37,658 nucleotides of DNA. It comes from Bacteroidales bacterium (GTDB taxonomy: Bacteria; Bacteroidota; Bacteroidia; Bacteroidales; Tenuifilaceae). Both the position numbers and the translations under genes were made by a program. The notes beneath the pieces are model-generated. The model saw only the letters and a list, made by a program, of their open reading frames with translations, had not been told where the DNA came from and made no database searches. Shown in pieces: positions 25,468-34,138 of this stretch. The stretch spans positions 1 through 37,658 of the forward strand of contig RPRQ01000043.1 of assembly GCA_003818205.1 (NCBI GenBank), in the 5' to 3' direction. Every line of letters begins with the position of its first letter. Position 1 is the stretch's first letter.

Positions 25468-26812
25468 AAGATTTTCATTTAAACTCTACCTAAGGGTTAT
25501 TTTAATTCTAATTAACCTTATAGTACTTGGATTTACAATTCCTAATGAAAGTAAGTTCTTTAGCACTATGGTGTTCGGTATTATTCTTATAATTCAGCTA
25601 TATGAAATTATTCGTTTTATCAATATATCAAATCGTCAGCTCACAAGGTTTCTTCAGTCAATTCATCATTCCGATTTAGCTTTTACCAATAAAGAAGAGG
25701 CACTAGGAGGATCGTTCAAGGAATTGAATCAAGCATTTAAAGAAATTATAAAGGAGATATCTACTGCCAAAATTGAGAAGGAGGCTCAATATCAGTATCT
25801 CAAATTGATTATTGATCATATTGAAATAGGGATTATTGCAATTGATAAGGATTCAAACATAACGCTCTTCAATAGTTCAGCACTTTTAATTCCGGGCATT
25901 GATGAGTTCGGGTCAATCGAAAAACTATCCTATAAAAACCCTGAACTAGCTAAGGTTATCCAATCAATAGAGCCCTCTGAACGAAAACTTTTTGAATACA
26001 AAATAGAGAATAAAAAAAATACTTTATCAATTCAGGCTAGCAAGGTTAAGGTGATGAATAAAGAGTTAAAACTTATTACCTTTAGCAATATCGCCTCGGA
26101 GATGGATCAAAAAGAGATCGACTCATGGCATAAGCTAATTAGAACCATGGCCCATGAAATTATGAATTCAGTTACCCCTATTTCATCTTTAACTGAAACC
26201 TGCCTGATGTTGTTAGAAGATGATAAAGGGAATCAGAAATCATTGACTACAGTTACTGATAATCAAATTTCATCAATCCGTTCCGGGTTAAAAACCATCG
26301 AAAAGCGCAGCAATGGATTATTCAATTTTGTCAATGATTACCGAAAATTAACAAAAATCCCTATACCTGAAAAACAGGAATTTAATATCAAATCATTTCT
26401 TGATAATATTAAAACCCTGATGCAGGCTGAGGTATCAAAGTCGAATATTCGCCTAATGCTAGATGTAACGGATGATGAGCTAGCAATAAATGCCGATAGT
26501 AATCTTTTGGAACAGGTAATTATTAACCTTATCACCAATAGTATAGAGGCGTTATCTGGTACAAACAATCCATGCATTTACGTAAGGTCTTTTAGAGCAG
26601 ATAACGATCTATTCATTGAGATCGAAGACAACGGAATTGGAATACCGAAAGACATTACCGAAAATATCTTTATCCCCTTCTACACCACCAAGAAAACAGG
26701 TTCTGGGATTGGACTTAGCCTTTCACGTCAAATAATGAGGTTACACAATGGAAGCATCACGTTTGAATCCAAACCAAGTGTCAAAACCGTCTTCCGATTA
26801 CAATTCAGGTAA
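25457..26812 (+). CDS. Membrane histidine kinase (NtrB/NtrY-like)
   Basis: A 451-residue kinase. The chosen ATG overlaps the regulator stop by 11 bases. An upstream in-frame start would overlap more. Two membrane segments lie at about residues 8-28 and 36-54 with only a short periplasmic loop. A linker (about 55-110) and a PAS-like domain (IIDHIEIGIIAIDKDSNITL) follow. Next come the dimerisation/phosphoacceptor helix with His233 (TMAHEIMNSVTPISSL), then the ATPase domain with NLITNSIEAL, DNGIGIP and GSGIGLSLSRQ. The near absence of an external domain suggests it senses the membrane or the cytoplasm. It is surely the partner of the regulator just upstream. Confidence 0.9.
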   Translation: MVYKRFSFKLYLRVILILINLIVLGFTIPNESKFFSTMVFGIILIIQLYEIIRFINISNRQLTRFLQSIHHSDLAFTNKEEALGGSFKELNQAFKEIIKEISTAKIEKEAQYQYLKLIIDHIEIGIIAIDKDSNITLFNSSALLIPGIDEFGSIEKLSYKNPELAKVIQSIEPSERKLFEYKIENKKNTLSIQASKVKVMNKELKLITFSNIASEMDQKEIDSWHKLIRTMAHEIMNSVTPISSLTETCLMLLEDDKGNQKSLTTVTDNQISSIRSGLKTIEKRSNGLFNFVNDYRKLTKIPIPEKQEFNIKSFLDNIKTLMQAEVSKSNIRLMLDVTDDELAINADSNLLEQVIINLITNSIEALSGTNNPCIYVRSFRADNDLFIEIEDNGIGIPKDITENIFIPFYTTKKTGSGIGLSLSRQIMRLHNGSITFESKPSVKTVFRLQFR

Positions 26813-26889
26813 TAAGACTAATTAACGTCAGTTCGATGTAAGAAACAATTTAAGTGCTATGTTATCAGTATTTTACTTTGAGGGGAGAA

Positions 26890-26967
26890 ATGGAATGATG
26901 GAAAAATGGAATATTGGAAGAGAAAAGTTAGAAGAAACCCCATTATTCCAATATTCCATCATTCCAA
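26890..26967. repeat. 78-base MITE-like palindrome, copy 2
   Basis: It has the same length and arm design as 8377-8454: TGGAATGATGGAA on the left and TTCCATCATTCCAA at the right end, with a purine-rich loop. It lies past the kinase stop in the spacer before the convergent TlpA-like gene. A small open frame through it is repeat sequence and not a gene. Confidence 0.75.
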
Positions 26968-27053
26968 TACCAAATGATAAACTTGTAACAAATTACAATT
27001 TAGAGTATTACTACCATTTCTTAAATCGAACTCACGTTAATTAAAGAAAAAAA

Positions 27054-28460
27054 TTACTTGAACTCCAACTCCAGCATCTGCTTCAACGACTCCTCGCTAA
27101 TCCTCTTAGCAATAATCTTCTTTTTAGCATCAAGTACATAGATTACAGGAGTAGAATAGATATCAAATAAGTCTCTGAATTTTGAATTCTGTGCAGGATC
27201 CCAAACATTTATCCAGTTTAGATTATTCTTATTGATGTATTCCACAATCTCAGGCTGATTACCTTGAGTATAAACTGCATATACCTCAAACCCTTTGGGT
27301 TTAAATATATCGTAAAGTTTCTTAACCTCTGGCGTTACCTTTTTACAATGGCTACAATTTGAGTCATAAAAATAAAGAACCGTGATCTTCGCTTTTACAT
27401 CACTTAGCCTTCTTATAACGCCCGACATATCGGGTAGCGAAAGGTTTGGACATTGCTTCCCGATAAGGTTTGGCTTTAATGCGGTTACTCGCTCCTGAAT
27501 TTTATCTAACATCTTCTTATCAGCCCACCATGCCTGTCCCGATAAGTAATACTTCTCGGCAATGGCAACAAAAATAGCATCGAACCCCATGATATTCGAG
27601 GTTGAAAATTTATTCCCGAGGAAGGAGAGCATGTATTGAAATACCTCTTTATTGCCTTTAGAGATTTCAATTATTTTAAACACCTCAGGGATAATGCTAT
27701 CAGGCAATGGGATTAAAACCCGATCGAAAAATGAATTTAACCGCTGCTCGAGGATTGGGGTACGAAGCAAGCGTGAATCGGTTAACGGAATATTATCGAA
27801 GTAGTGCGTTTTATTAAACTGATAACCCATAACCCACCTCAACGAGTCGGCATTCTTAGCATTGATAGGTACTGCAAATTCGGGGATATGCAAAGGCAGC
27901 ATCATTTTTACAATAATGGCTATTAAAGAGTTGGGGTTGTTGCTAATGACGCTATTCCAATATTCATTCACCTTCTTGTCAAGGTCCTTAATCTTTTCCT
28001 GCATGATCTTAACCGAGTCGGGTTTAGCCGAAACGGCTTTGTACCTATCCTGATACGCCGACATGGTCTTTTGCTGCTCAACCAAATATCGCTGATAGTC
28101 GGCAAACACGTTGCACTCCTTACAATTTGTAAAGGTTAACTTCTCAAGATAATCATTTGAATCGGTTTTAACCCCAAATTTTTGATCCTCGTTTATTAGG
28201 ATCTCAAAGTATGTTTTGTTCGGAAGAATAACCAGGTAAATACCCCTTCTTAATGCTGAATCGCCCTGAAAAACGGCAAAACCTTTAGAGTCAACCTTGG
28301 CGGTATCCTGTACGTATTTCTTCTCTCCCAAATGGTGACCCAGCATAATGGTAGTATCTTTAATACCATTGATTTGAACCTCTATTTTATAACCTTGGGC
28401 AAAAACATTAGCGCAAAAAGCTATAATTAGGATGGTTAGAATGGTTTTAATACGCTTCAT
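27054..28460 (-). CDS. Secreted TlpA/ResA-like thioredoxin-fold protein
   Basis: A 468-residue exported protein. I chose the start that gives a proper signal peptide (MKRIKTILTILIIAFCANVF, then AQG). The frame is open 19 codons further upstream. Residues about 20-120 resemble the DUF4369-like beta domain (IKDTTIMLGHHLGEKKYVQD). The middle 200 residues are helical, as in DUF5106-type proteins. The C-terminus is an AhpC/TSA thioredoxin fold with CSHCKK as the redox CxxC. It would act as a periplasmic thiol-disulfide reductase, possibly for cytochrome or surface-protein maturation, but the partner is unknown. The gene diverges from the DUF255 gene. Confidence 0.85.
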   Translation of the reverse strand: MKRIKTILTILIIAFCANVFAQGYKIEVQINGIKDTTIMLGHHLGEKKYVQDTAKVDSKGFAVFQGDSALRRGIYLVILPNKTYFEILINEDQKFGVKTDSNDYLEKLTFTNCKECNVFADYQRYLVEQQKTMSAYQDRYKAVSAKPDSVKIMQEKIKDLDKKVNEYWNSVISNNPNSLIAIIVKMMLPLHIPEFAVPINAKNADSLRWVMGYQFNKTHYFDNIPLTDSRLLRTPILEQRLNSFFDRVLIPLPDSIIPEVFKIIEISKGNKEVFQYMLSFLGNKFSTSNIMGFDAIFVAIAEKYYLSGQAWWADKKMLDKIQERVTALKPNLIGKQCPNLSLPDMSGVIRRLSDVKAKITVLYFYDSNCSHCKKVTPEVKKLYDIFKPKGFEVYAVYTQGNQPEIVEYINKNNLNWINVWDPAQNSKFRDLFDIYSTPVIYVLDAKKKIIAKRISEESLKQMLELEFK

Positions 28461-28514
28461 TGTATGAAATTTATTGTTAAACATACTGTTCGTTTGTAAA
28501 CTCAAAAAATATTC

Positions 28515-28522
28515 CAAAAATA
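28515..28522 (-). promoter_or_regulatory. Candidate -7 element (TATTTTTG) for the TlpA-like gene
   Basis: The minus strand reads TATTTTTG, matching TAnnTTTG, 54 bases before the chosen start. It supports the shorter start, since the upstream in-frame start lies at the promoter itself. Confidence 0.4.
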
Positions 28523-28638
28523 ATCAACCCAAAGTAACAATAAAAATGTTTGATTCTTTTTAATACGATTCTTCATTTTTACAGTTTAATCAACAATTCT
28601 TCATAAAAACTGTTAACAGAGTATTACAAATAAAAACG

Positions 28639-30657
28639 ATGGATACCTTTTCAAATAGATTAGCCATAGAAACTAGCCCTTACCTCCTTCAACATGCAAA
28701 TAACCCTGTGGATTGGTATCCATGGGGCGATGAAGCCTTTAACAAGGCGAAGGAAGAGAAGAAACTTGTGCTTGTAAGCATAGGGTATAGCAGCTGCCAC
28801 TGGTGCCATGTGATGGAGCACGAAGCATTCTCCAATCCTGAGGTTACCGAGTTTATGAATACCCATTTTGTAAATATCAAAGTTGATAGAGAGGAAAGAC
28901 CCGATATCGATCAAATATACATGAATGCCGTTCAGATTATCAACCGTAGCGGTGGTTGGCCGTTGAACTGCTTTGCTCTACCCAATGGCAAGCCCATCTT
29001 TGGGGGTACATATTTCACGATTAAGAATTGGCTTAGCGTATTAAAGAACTTAAATGACTCATGGCTGAAAGACCCCAACCGCATAACCGATGTTGCCGAC
29101 GAATTGGCTAAAAGTATTGTAGGAACCGAAATAATTAGGTTTAAAAGAGAACCTGAATTACACCCAGAAAACATCATTAAAGATTACTCCAATCGGCTTA
29201 AAAGGCTTTTCGACACAAGGAATGGTGGTATTAAGGGAGCACCAAAGTTCCCTATGCCCGGGTTATTGGAGTTTTTGCTCGAATACGGAGCTAATGCCCA
29301 TGATAAGGATATTACTGATTTTGTAATGCTTACCCTCGATAAAATTGCATCGGGAGGTATTTACGATCATCTTGGAGGAGGCTTTGCCCGCTACTCGGTT
29401 GACGATGGATGGCTTATCCCTCACTTCGAAAAAATGCTCTACGATAACGCACAGCTAATATCGCTCTACTCCAAGGCTTATCGTTTGAATCAGAGCGAAC
29501 TTTACAAAAGCGTAGTAGAAGAGAGTATCTCATTTATTATAAGTGAGATGAAGTCGAACCAAGGGGGCTTCTATTCATCGTATGATGCCGATAGCGAGGG
29601 GGAAGAGGGCACTTACTACACATGGACTAAGCAAGAGGTTGAAGCCGTTCTTGGTGAGGATGCAGAGCTATTTTCGGTAGCTTACGGAGTTACAGCAGCA
29701 GGAAATTTTGAGGGCAGTAATGTGCTCAACCGAAGCGCATCGAAGGAGCACCTGAAAAGCCTATTCTCCATCGATTGTACGGTTGCAACGAATAGAATTG
29801 AACGGGCAAAGAAACAATTAATAGCTGTTCGAAATACTAGAGTAAAGCCTAGTCTTGACGATAAGATTATTACCTCATGGAATGGAATGCTTATCGCTGC
29901 TCTTATTGATTCATATGTATCATTTGGAAGTACAAATTATCTAAACGCTGCTATAAGTTGTTTAAAATATATCGAAAACAATCACTATTCCGATGGCAGG
30001 TTAAAGCGAATCCTATGTAAGGGGAGGCTTTCGGTAGATGCGCTACTCGACGATTATGCTTATCTCATAAAAGCCTATATATCGGTTTACCGGGCTACAT
30101 TAAATCAAGAATTGATTCTTAAAGCGCAAAATCTTGTAAAAGTTGTTATTCAAGATTTTTATGATGCTGACTCAGGTATGTTCTTCTTCGCCCCATCGCA
30201 TCAAACCGATCTGATTGCCCGCAAAATGGACTTAACCGATGGGGTTATTTCATCTTCTGGATCTATAATGGCTCAAAACCTATTTGAGCTTGGTGAAGTT
30301 ATGCGTACTGTAGAGTACACCGCCATGTCGAACCAAATGCTTGCCAATATTACAGAATCGCTAGAACATGGTGGACCCTACGTATTTGGGTGGGCAAGGC
30401 TAATGAATTCAATGTACTTACCAGCGGTTCATTTAGCAATTGATTCTTCAAGAAGCATCGAGTTGCTAAATCAGATTCAACGGAGAGTTATATATCCTAG
30501 TGTATTTCCAACTATTTCGAACCATTATTCTCCCGAAGATGGTTTAGAATCGAAGAGTTCAAGTATTAAAATATGCATCGGAAAAACCTGCTACACTTCG
30601 GCAACTGAGGCTGATTATTTTGTAAATTTGATAAATTCAATTAAGGTTGAAACCTAG
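28639..30657 (+). CDS. YyaL/SPATA20-like thioredoxin-domain protein (DUF255)
   Basis: A 672-residue cytoplasmic protein of the well-conserved DUF255 family. The N-terminal thioredoxin-like domain is diagnostic: [20 protein letters not shown], then [13 protein letters not shown] with the Cxx[12 protein letters not shown] and [15 protein letters not shown]. The rest (from about residue 190) is an alpha/alpha barrel like N-acylglucosamine epimerases and six-hairpin glycosidases ([44 protein letters not shown]). The family's biochemical function is not established. The length is typical. The carbonic anhydrase starts 39 bases downstream and is probably co-transcribed. Confidence 0.9.
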   Translation: MDTFSNRLAIETSPYLLQHANNPVDWYPWGDEAFNKAKEEKKLVLVSIGYSSCHWCHVMEHEAFSNPEVTEFMNTHFVNIKVDREERPDIDQIYMNAVQIINRSGGWPLNCFALPNGKPIFGGTYFTIKNWLSVLKNLNDSWLKDPNRITDVADELAKSIVGTEIIRFKREPELHPENIIKDYSNRLKRLFDTRNGGIKGAPKFPMPGLLEFLLEYGANAHDKDITDFVMLTLDKIASGGIYDHLGGGFARYSVDDGWLIPHFEKMLYDNAQLISLYSKAYRLNQSELYKSVVEESISFIISEMKSNQGGFYSSYDADSEGEEGTYYTWTKQEVEAVLGEDAELFSVAYGVTAAGNFEGSNVLNRSASKEHLKSLFSIDCTVATNRIERAKKQLIAVRNTRVKPSLDDKIITSWNGMLIAALIDSYVSFGSTNYLNAAISCLKYIENNHYSDGRLKRILCKGRLSVDALLDDYAYLIKAYISVYRATLNQELILKAQNLVKVVIQDFYDADSGMFFFAPSHQTDLIARKMDLTDGVISSSGSIMAQNLFELGEVMRTVEYTAMSNQMLANITESLEHGGPYVFGWARLMNSMYLPAVHLAIDSSRSIELLNQIQRRVIYPSVFPTISNHYSPEDGLESKSSSIKICIGKTCYTSATEADYFVNLINSIKVET

Positions 30658-30696
30658 CAGCCCCGTTTTGATATAAAACATATCGAACCATTTACC

Positions 30697-31323
30697 ATGG
30701 AAATAGAAAGAATATTTAGCAATAACCGCAAGTGGATTGCAGAAAAATTAAGTGCTGATTGTGAGTATTTTAAGAAACTTTCTGTCGGACAAAACCCTGA
30801 GTATCTATATATAGGATGTTCCGATAGCCGGGTTACCGCCGAAGAGCTGATGGGCGTTCAACCTGGCGATGTTTTTGTACATCGCAATATTGCCAATATG
30901 GTACCCAATACCGACCTTAGCTCCATGTCGGTTATCAACTATGCGGTGAGCCACCTAAAAGTAAAGCATGTTATTGTTTGTGGTCACTACTACTGTAATG
31001 GTGTTAAAGCGGCAATGCAATCGGCCGATTTGGGCATACTTAACCCATGGCTTAGGAATATTCGCGATGTTTACCGGATACATAAAACGGAGCTTGATTC
31101 CATTATTGATGAAGAGGAGAAGTACAAAAGATTGGTGGAACTCAATGTTCAGGAACAGTGCATCAATATCATCAAAACCCCCGATGCTCAAAAGGCCTAT
31201 AAGTTACGTGGGGTGAAAGTTCATGGTTGGGTGTTTGATGTCCGAAGCGGTAAACTCATTGATTTAAAGATTGATTTCAATAAAATCTTAGAAAATATAA
31301 TGGAGATATACAGAATAATTTAA
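30697..31323 (+). CDS. Beta-class carbonic anhydrase
   Basis: A 208-residue zinc enzyme that interconverts CO2 and bicarbonate. Zinc ligands and the catalytic dyad are visible: CSDSRV (Cys, Asp, Arg) near residue 42 and CGHYYCNG (His and Cys) near residue 98. HRNIANMVPNTD and the C-terminal VHGWVFDVRSGKL are family features. Length is normal and no export signal is present. Bicarbonate supply to carboxylases is the usual role. It is likely in one transcript with the DUF255 gene. Confidence 0.93.
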   Translation: MEIERIFSNNRKWIAEKLSADCEYFKKLSVGQNPEYLYIGCSDSRVTAEELMGVQPGDVFVHRNIANMVPNTDLSSMSVINYAVSHLKVKHVIVCGHYYCNGVKAAMQSADLGILNPWLRNIRDVYRIHKTELDSIIDEEEKYKRLVELNVQEQCINIIKTPDAQKAYKLRGVKVHGWVFDVRSGKLIDLKIDFNKILENIMEIYRII

Positions 31324-31368
31324 TCCGCTTCTCTCAATCTCTTTATTTTATCCAATCAGTATTATAAC

Positions 31369-31376
31369 TACATTTG
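31369..31376 (+). promoter_or_regulatory. Candidate -7 element (TACATTTG) for the aminotransferase gene
   Basis: TACATTTG fully matches TAnnTTTG and lies 26 bases before the ATG, giving a short leader. No obvious -33 TTTG. Confidence 0.42.
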
Positions 31377-31401
31377 AAGCAATGAAGCACATTGTAATGC
31401 G

Positions 31402-32241
31402 ATGGATCATAAAATTAGGTTAACCGAAAACTTTTTTGCTTTAAATGGAGCAATTAAACCCATTGAGGATTTTCAATACCAATTCCCAGAAAATGCTCCA
31501 ATTGTTTATGAAGTTATAAGGGTTAAAAAATCTACCCCATTATTTTTTAATCACCATATCGATAGATTAATTAACTCTACAGCTTTGCTTAGCCTTGAAA
31601 TTATTGATAAGCAATCTATTCGAAAACAAATAATTGAATTACTCGAAGCAAATCCAATAGAAGAAAACAATATCCGCATCTCACTGGTTTATAGCACTCC
31701 TACTACATTCGACATCTTGATTTATTTCATTCCGAGCAGCTATCCAACCCAACAGCAAAGGGAGAATGGTGTAACGCTAAGAACATTGAATGCCAATCGC
31801 AATAATCCTAACGCTAAGGTTGAAAACTCTACCCTTAGAGAATTAGCTGATAAAATAATAAGCGAATCTGGTTGCTACGAAGTACTGCTTGTTGATAGCA
31901 ATGGATTAATTACAGAGGGGAGTCGTTCAAATATATTCTTAATCAAAGACAACACCCTTTACACCCCGCCATTGAATATGGTGCTTGGGGGTATTACCCG
32001 ACAGGTAGTATTAAATATCTCAGCGAGTCTGAAAATTTTGTTGAAAGAAGAGCCTCTACCTGTTGACAGGTTAACTGAATTCGATTGCGCATTCTTAACC
32101 GGCACATCACCTGGGCTATTACCAATATCTTTAATTGACAATAATAAATTTAACACTATTAACCTTATTCTTTTTCAGCTAATTAACGAATACAATAATG
32201 CCATTGCAATGGACATCGCTAACTTAAAAAAGATACTATGA
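31402..32241 (+). CDS. Class IV (fold-type IV) PLP aminotransferase
   Basis: A 279-residue enzyme of the branched-chain aminotransferase/aminodeoxychorismate lyase family. The PLP lysine is in NAKVENSTL. The cofactor and substrate loop EVLLVDSNGLITEGSRSNIF and the ending PPLNMVLGGITR are typical. YEVIRVKKSTPLFFNHHIDR is the N-terminal substrate segment. The stop overlaps the next gene as ATGA, and that gene is an omega-amidase-like hydrolase. The pairing suggests an aminotransferase that uses glutamine or asparagine as amino donor, with the amidase pulling the reaction by hydrolysing the ketoamide. This is known from methionine salvage. A branched-chain or 4-amino-4-deoxychorismate role remains possible. 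Confidence 0.83.
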   Translation: MDHKIRLTENFFALNGAIKPIEDFQYQFPENAPIVYEVIRVKKSTPLFFNHHIDRLINSTALLSLEIIDKQSIRKQIIELLEANPIEENNIRISLVYSTPTTFDILIYFIPSSYPTQQQRENGVTLRTLNANRNNPNAKVENSTLRELADKIISESGCYEVLLVDSNGLITEGSRSNIFLIKDNTLYTPPLNMVLGGITRQVVLNISASLKILLKEEPLPVDRLTEFDCAFLTGTSPGLLPISLIDNNKFNTINLILFQLINEYNNAIAMDIANLKKIL

Positions 32242-33005
32242 ATATCTCAATCATTCAAACCGACCTATACTGGGAATTGCCATCGAAAAATCGGGAGATG
32301 TTCGATGAAAAGATAAGCACCCTGGAGAACAATGTTGATTTAATTGTTCTACCTGAAATGTTCAGCACAGGTTTCTCTATGCTCCCTGAGAACTTGGCAG
32401 AGAAATGGCCTGGACCAACGGTAAAATGGATGCAAAGGGTAGCAACCTCAAAAAAGGTTGCATTGGCAGGTAGTTTAATTGTTGAGGATTCAGGAAAGTA
32501 TTATAATCGCCTAGTTTTTGTCCACCCCGATGGAAGAATTGAGCATTACGACAAGCGACATCTTTTCCGCATGGCAGAGGAGCATAATCAGTACCATCCA
32601 GGAGATAAACGCATTGTTATTAACTATAAAGGTTTTAGAATACTTCTTTTGGTTTGCTATGATCTTCGCTTTCCTGTTTGGAGCCGAAACCGCAATGATT
32701 ACGATATGATTCTAATCGTTGCTAATTTCCCCGAAAAACGTAGTGCCGTATGGAACACATTACTATCTGCCCGCGCAATAGAGAACCTTTGTTACGTGGT
32801 GGCCTGTAATCGGGTTGGGAAAGATGGAGGCGGTTTTAGTTATTCTGGCGATTCCCAAATTATTGACCCCAAAGGTAAAACTATTACCCTTGCAAACCGC
32901 AATGAAAATCAGATTATTTCCGCAAATATAGATTTACAAGAGGTAATCAACTTCCGTAATTCATTCCCAGCTCACCTTGATGCTGATGAGTTTGAAATCA
33001 AGTAG
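32238..33005 (+). CDS. Carbon-nitrogen hydrolase, omega-amidase (YafV/Nit2)-like
   Basis: A 255-residue nitrilase-superfamily amidase. The catalytic triad is visible: Glu in LPEMFSTGFSM, Lys in YDKRHLFRM, and Cys in LLLVCYDLRFPVWSRN. The family hydrolyses 2-oxoglutaramate or 2-oxosuccinamate to the keto acid and ammonia. The ATG overlaps the aminotransferase stop by 4 bases, so they are coupled. The 3' end of this gene (32943-33005) has a diverged second copy at 37054-37116, beyond the corrinoid operon. Confidence 0.88.
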   Translation: MNISIIQTDLYWELPSKNREMFDEKISTLENNVDLIVLPEMFSTGFSMLPENLAEKWPGPTVKWMQRVATSKKVALAGSLIVEDSGKYYNRLVFVHPDGRIEHYDKRHLFRMAEEHNQYHPGDKRIVINYKGFRILLLVCYDLRFPVWSRNRNDYDMILIVANFPEKRSAVWNTLLSARAIENLCYVVACNRVGKDGGGFSYSGDSQIIDPKGKTITLANRNENQIISANIDLQEVINFRNSFPAHLDADEFEIK

Positions 33006-33499
33006 CCATTCACATTATAGGCACTGATTTCGATTAGATTATTAAAAATAAAAATTCATTTAGAAGTCACACTGAGCGAAGTTGAAATATGGCTTCAACT
33101 TCGCTCAATTCTCATCGCATAACAGGTTCTTAAAAGTGCCTATTTTCAATAAAATAGCCTATAGATCAATGATGTAAATCACTTATTATCATTAGTTAAA
33201 TAATAATAGATGGGATATATTTGTTTATCAATTTTATAAGCATCTTATATTCTTAATCACTATTGAACGACTAAAATACTTGAAACATCTTGAAAGCCAC
33301 AAAAGACAACGATAGTATAAAATTAACTGGCAGTTTGGGGTGCATTTTAAAACAATTCAAAGTCACAAAGGTGTTCTAAGTATCATATTATTTGATATTT
33401 ATATATTTTTTTAATCTTAGCGTCTTCGTGGCTTTGTGGCAAAGTTTAGATTTGTCGGTTAGTAGTGATTCTTAATTTAAATTCCAAATATTCAACTAT
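33006..33499. repeat. Spacer with hairpin and CTTAGCG-type repeats
   Basis: This 494-base spacer has no gene. TGAGCGAAGTTGAA (33073-33086) is perfectly inverted at 33094-33107, a 14-base-pair stem of a type I recall as a common Bacteroidota intergenic repeat (ACTGAGCGAAGT). Three versions of the AAGCCAC...GACGCTAAG motif occur at about 33292-33316, 33357-33380 and, inverted, 33414-33441. Confidence 0.65.
33447..33454 (+). promoter_or_regulatory. Candidate promoter of the corrinoid operon
   Basis: TAGATTTG fully matches TAnnTTTG, 45 bases before the corrinoid protein start. It lies at the edge of the CTTAGCG-type repeat. The nearest TTTG (33433-33436) is too close, so the -33 is unclear. Confidence 0.42.
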
Positions 33500-34138
33500 A
33501 TGGATAAATTTAAATTTATTATAAATGATTTAGAAAGAGCATTATTGACCATGAATCACGAAAAAGCTGAGAGCATAGTCATAAATGCAACATCTATAAG
33601 TTCACCTATTGAAATTGCAAGTGAATTAATTTCGCAAGTTTTACAAAAAATTGGAGAAGCTTGGGAAGAGGGTAAATTAGCTTTATCGCAGGTTTACATG
33701 AGTGGGGTTATTTGCGAAGAGATAATTGAGAAAATCCTCCCCCCTTCAGATCCAAATAGGAAAAACCAACCTAAAATGGCAATTGCTGTGTTTGAAGATT
33801 ACCATCTCTTAGGGAAACGTATAATCTATTCAACACTTCGCGCCAGTGGATTTGAGCTGACTGATCTTGGAGGTGGATTAACCTCCGAAAACTTAGTCGG
33901 CATTATAAAAAAAGAAAAAATAAAAATTCTTCTGCTTTCAGTACTGATGCTGCCTTCTGCTTTACGTATCAAGGAGTTAAAAAGTAAACTATCGGATTCC
34001 GATGTTAAGATTATTGTTGGAGGTGCTCCATTCCGCTTCGACAATAACCTATGGAAAGAGGTGGGTGCTGATGGATATGGCAAAGATTCCTCAGAGGCAT
34101 TAGAAATAGTAAATAAACTAATGGAGGGAAGTGTATGA
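33500..34138 (+). CDS. Corrinoid (B12)-binding protein, MtaC/MtbC-like
   Basis: A 212-residue cytoplasmic protein. Residues 1-85 form the four-helix cap (B12-binding-2) with IGEAWEEGKLALSQVYMSG. Residues 92-212 form the Rossmann-like cobalamin domain with all key motifs: Asp100-x-His102-xx-Gly105 (DYHLLGK), where His102 would be the lower cobalt ligand, Ser147-Val-Leu149, and GG at 174-175 (VGGAPF). The length equals that of corrinoid proteins which carry a methyl group between two methyltransferases in methylamine, methanol and O-demethylation systems. It is the first gene of a three-gene operon and overlaps the next gene as ATGA. No MtaB/MttB-type methyl-donor transferase is adjacent. Confidence 0.9.
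   Translation: MDKFKFIINDLERALLTMNHEKAESIVINATSISSPIEIASELISQVLQKIGEAWEEGKLALSQVYMSGVICEEIIEKILPPSDPNRKNQPKMAIAVFEDYHLLGKRIIYSTLRASGFELTDLGGGLTSENLVGIIKKEKIKILLLSVLMLPSALRIKELKSKLSDSDVKIIVGGAPFRFDNNLWKEVGADGYGKDSSEALEIVNKLMEGSV

Noticed and set aside
26859-27044. Small open frame between the kinase and TlpA-like genes
   Set aside because: It runs through the palindromic 78-base element and has no recognisable protein features.
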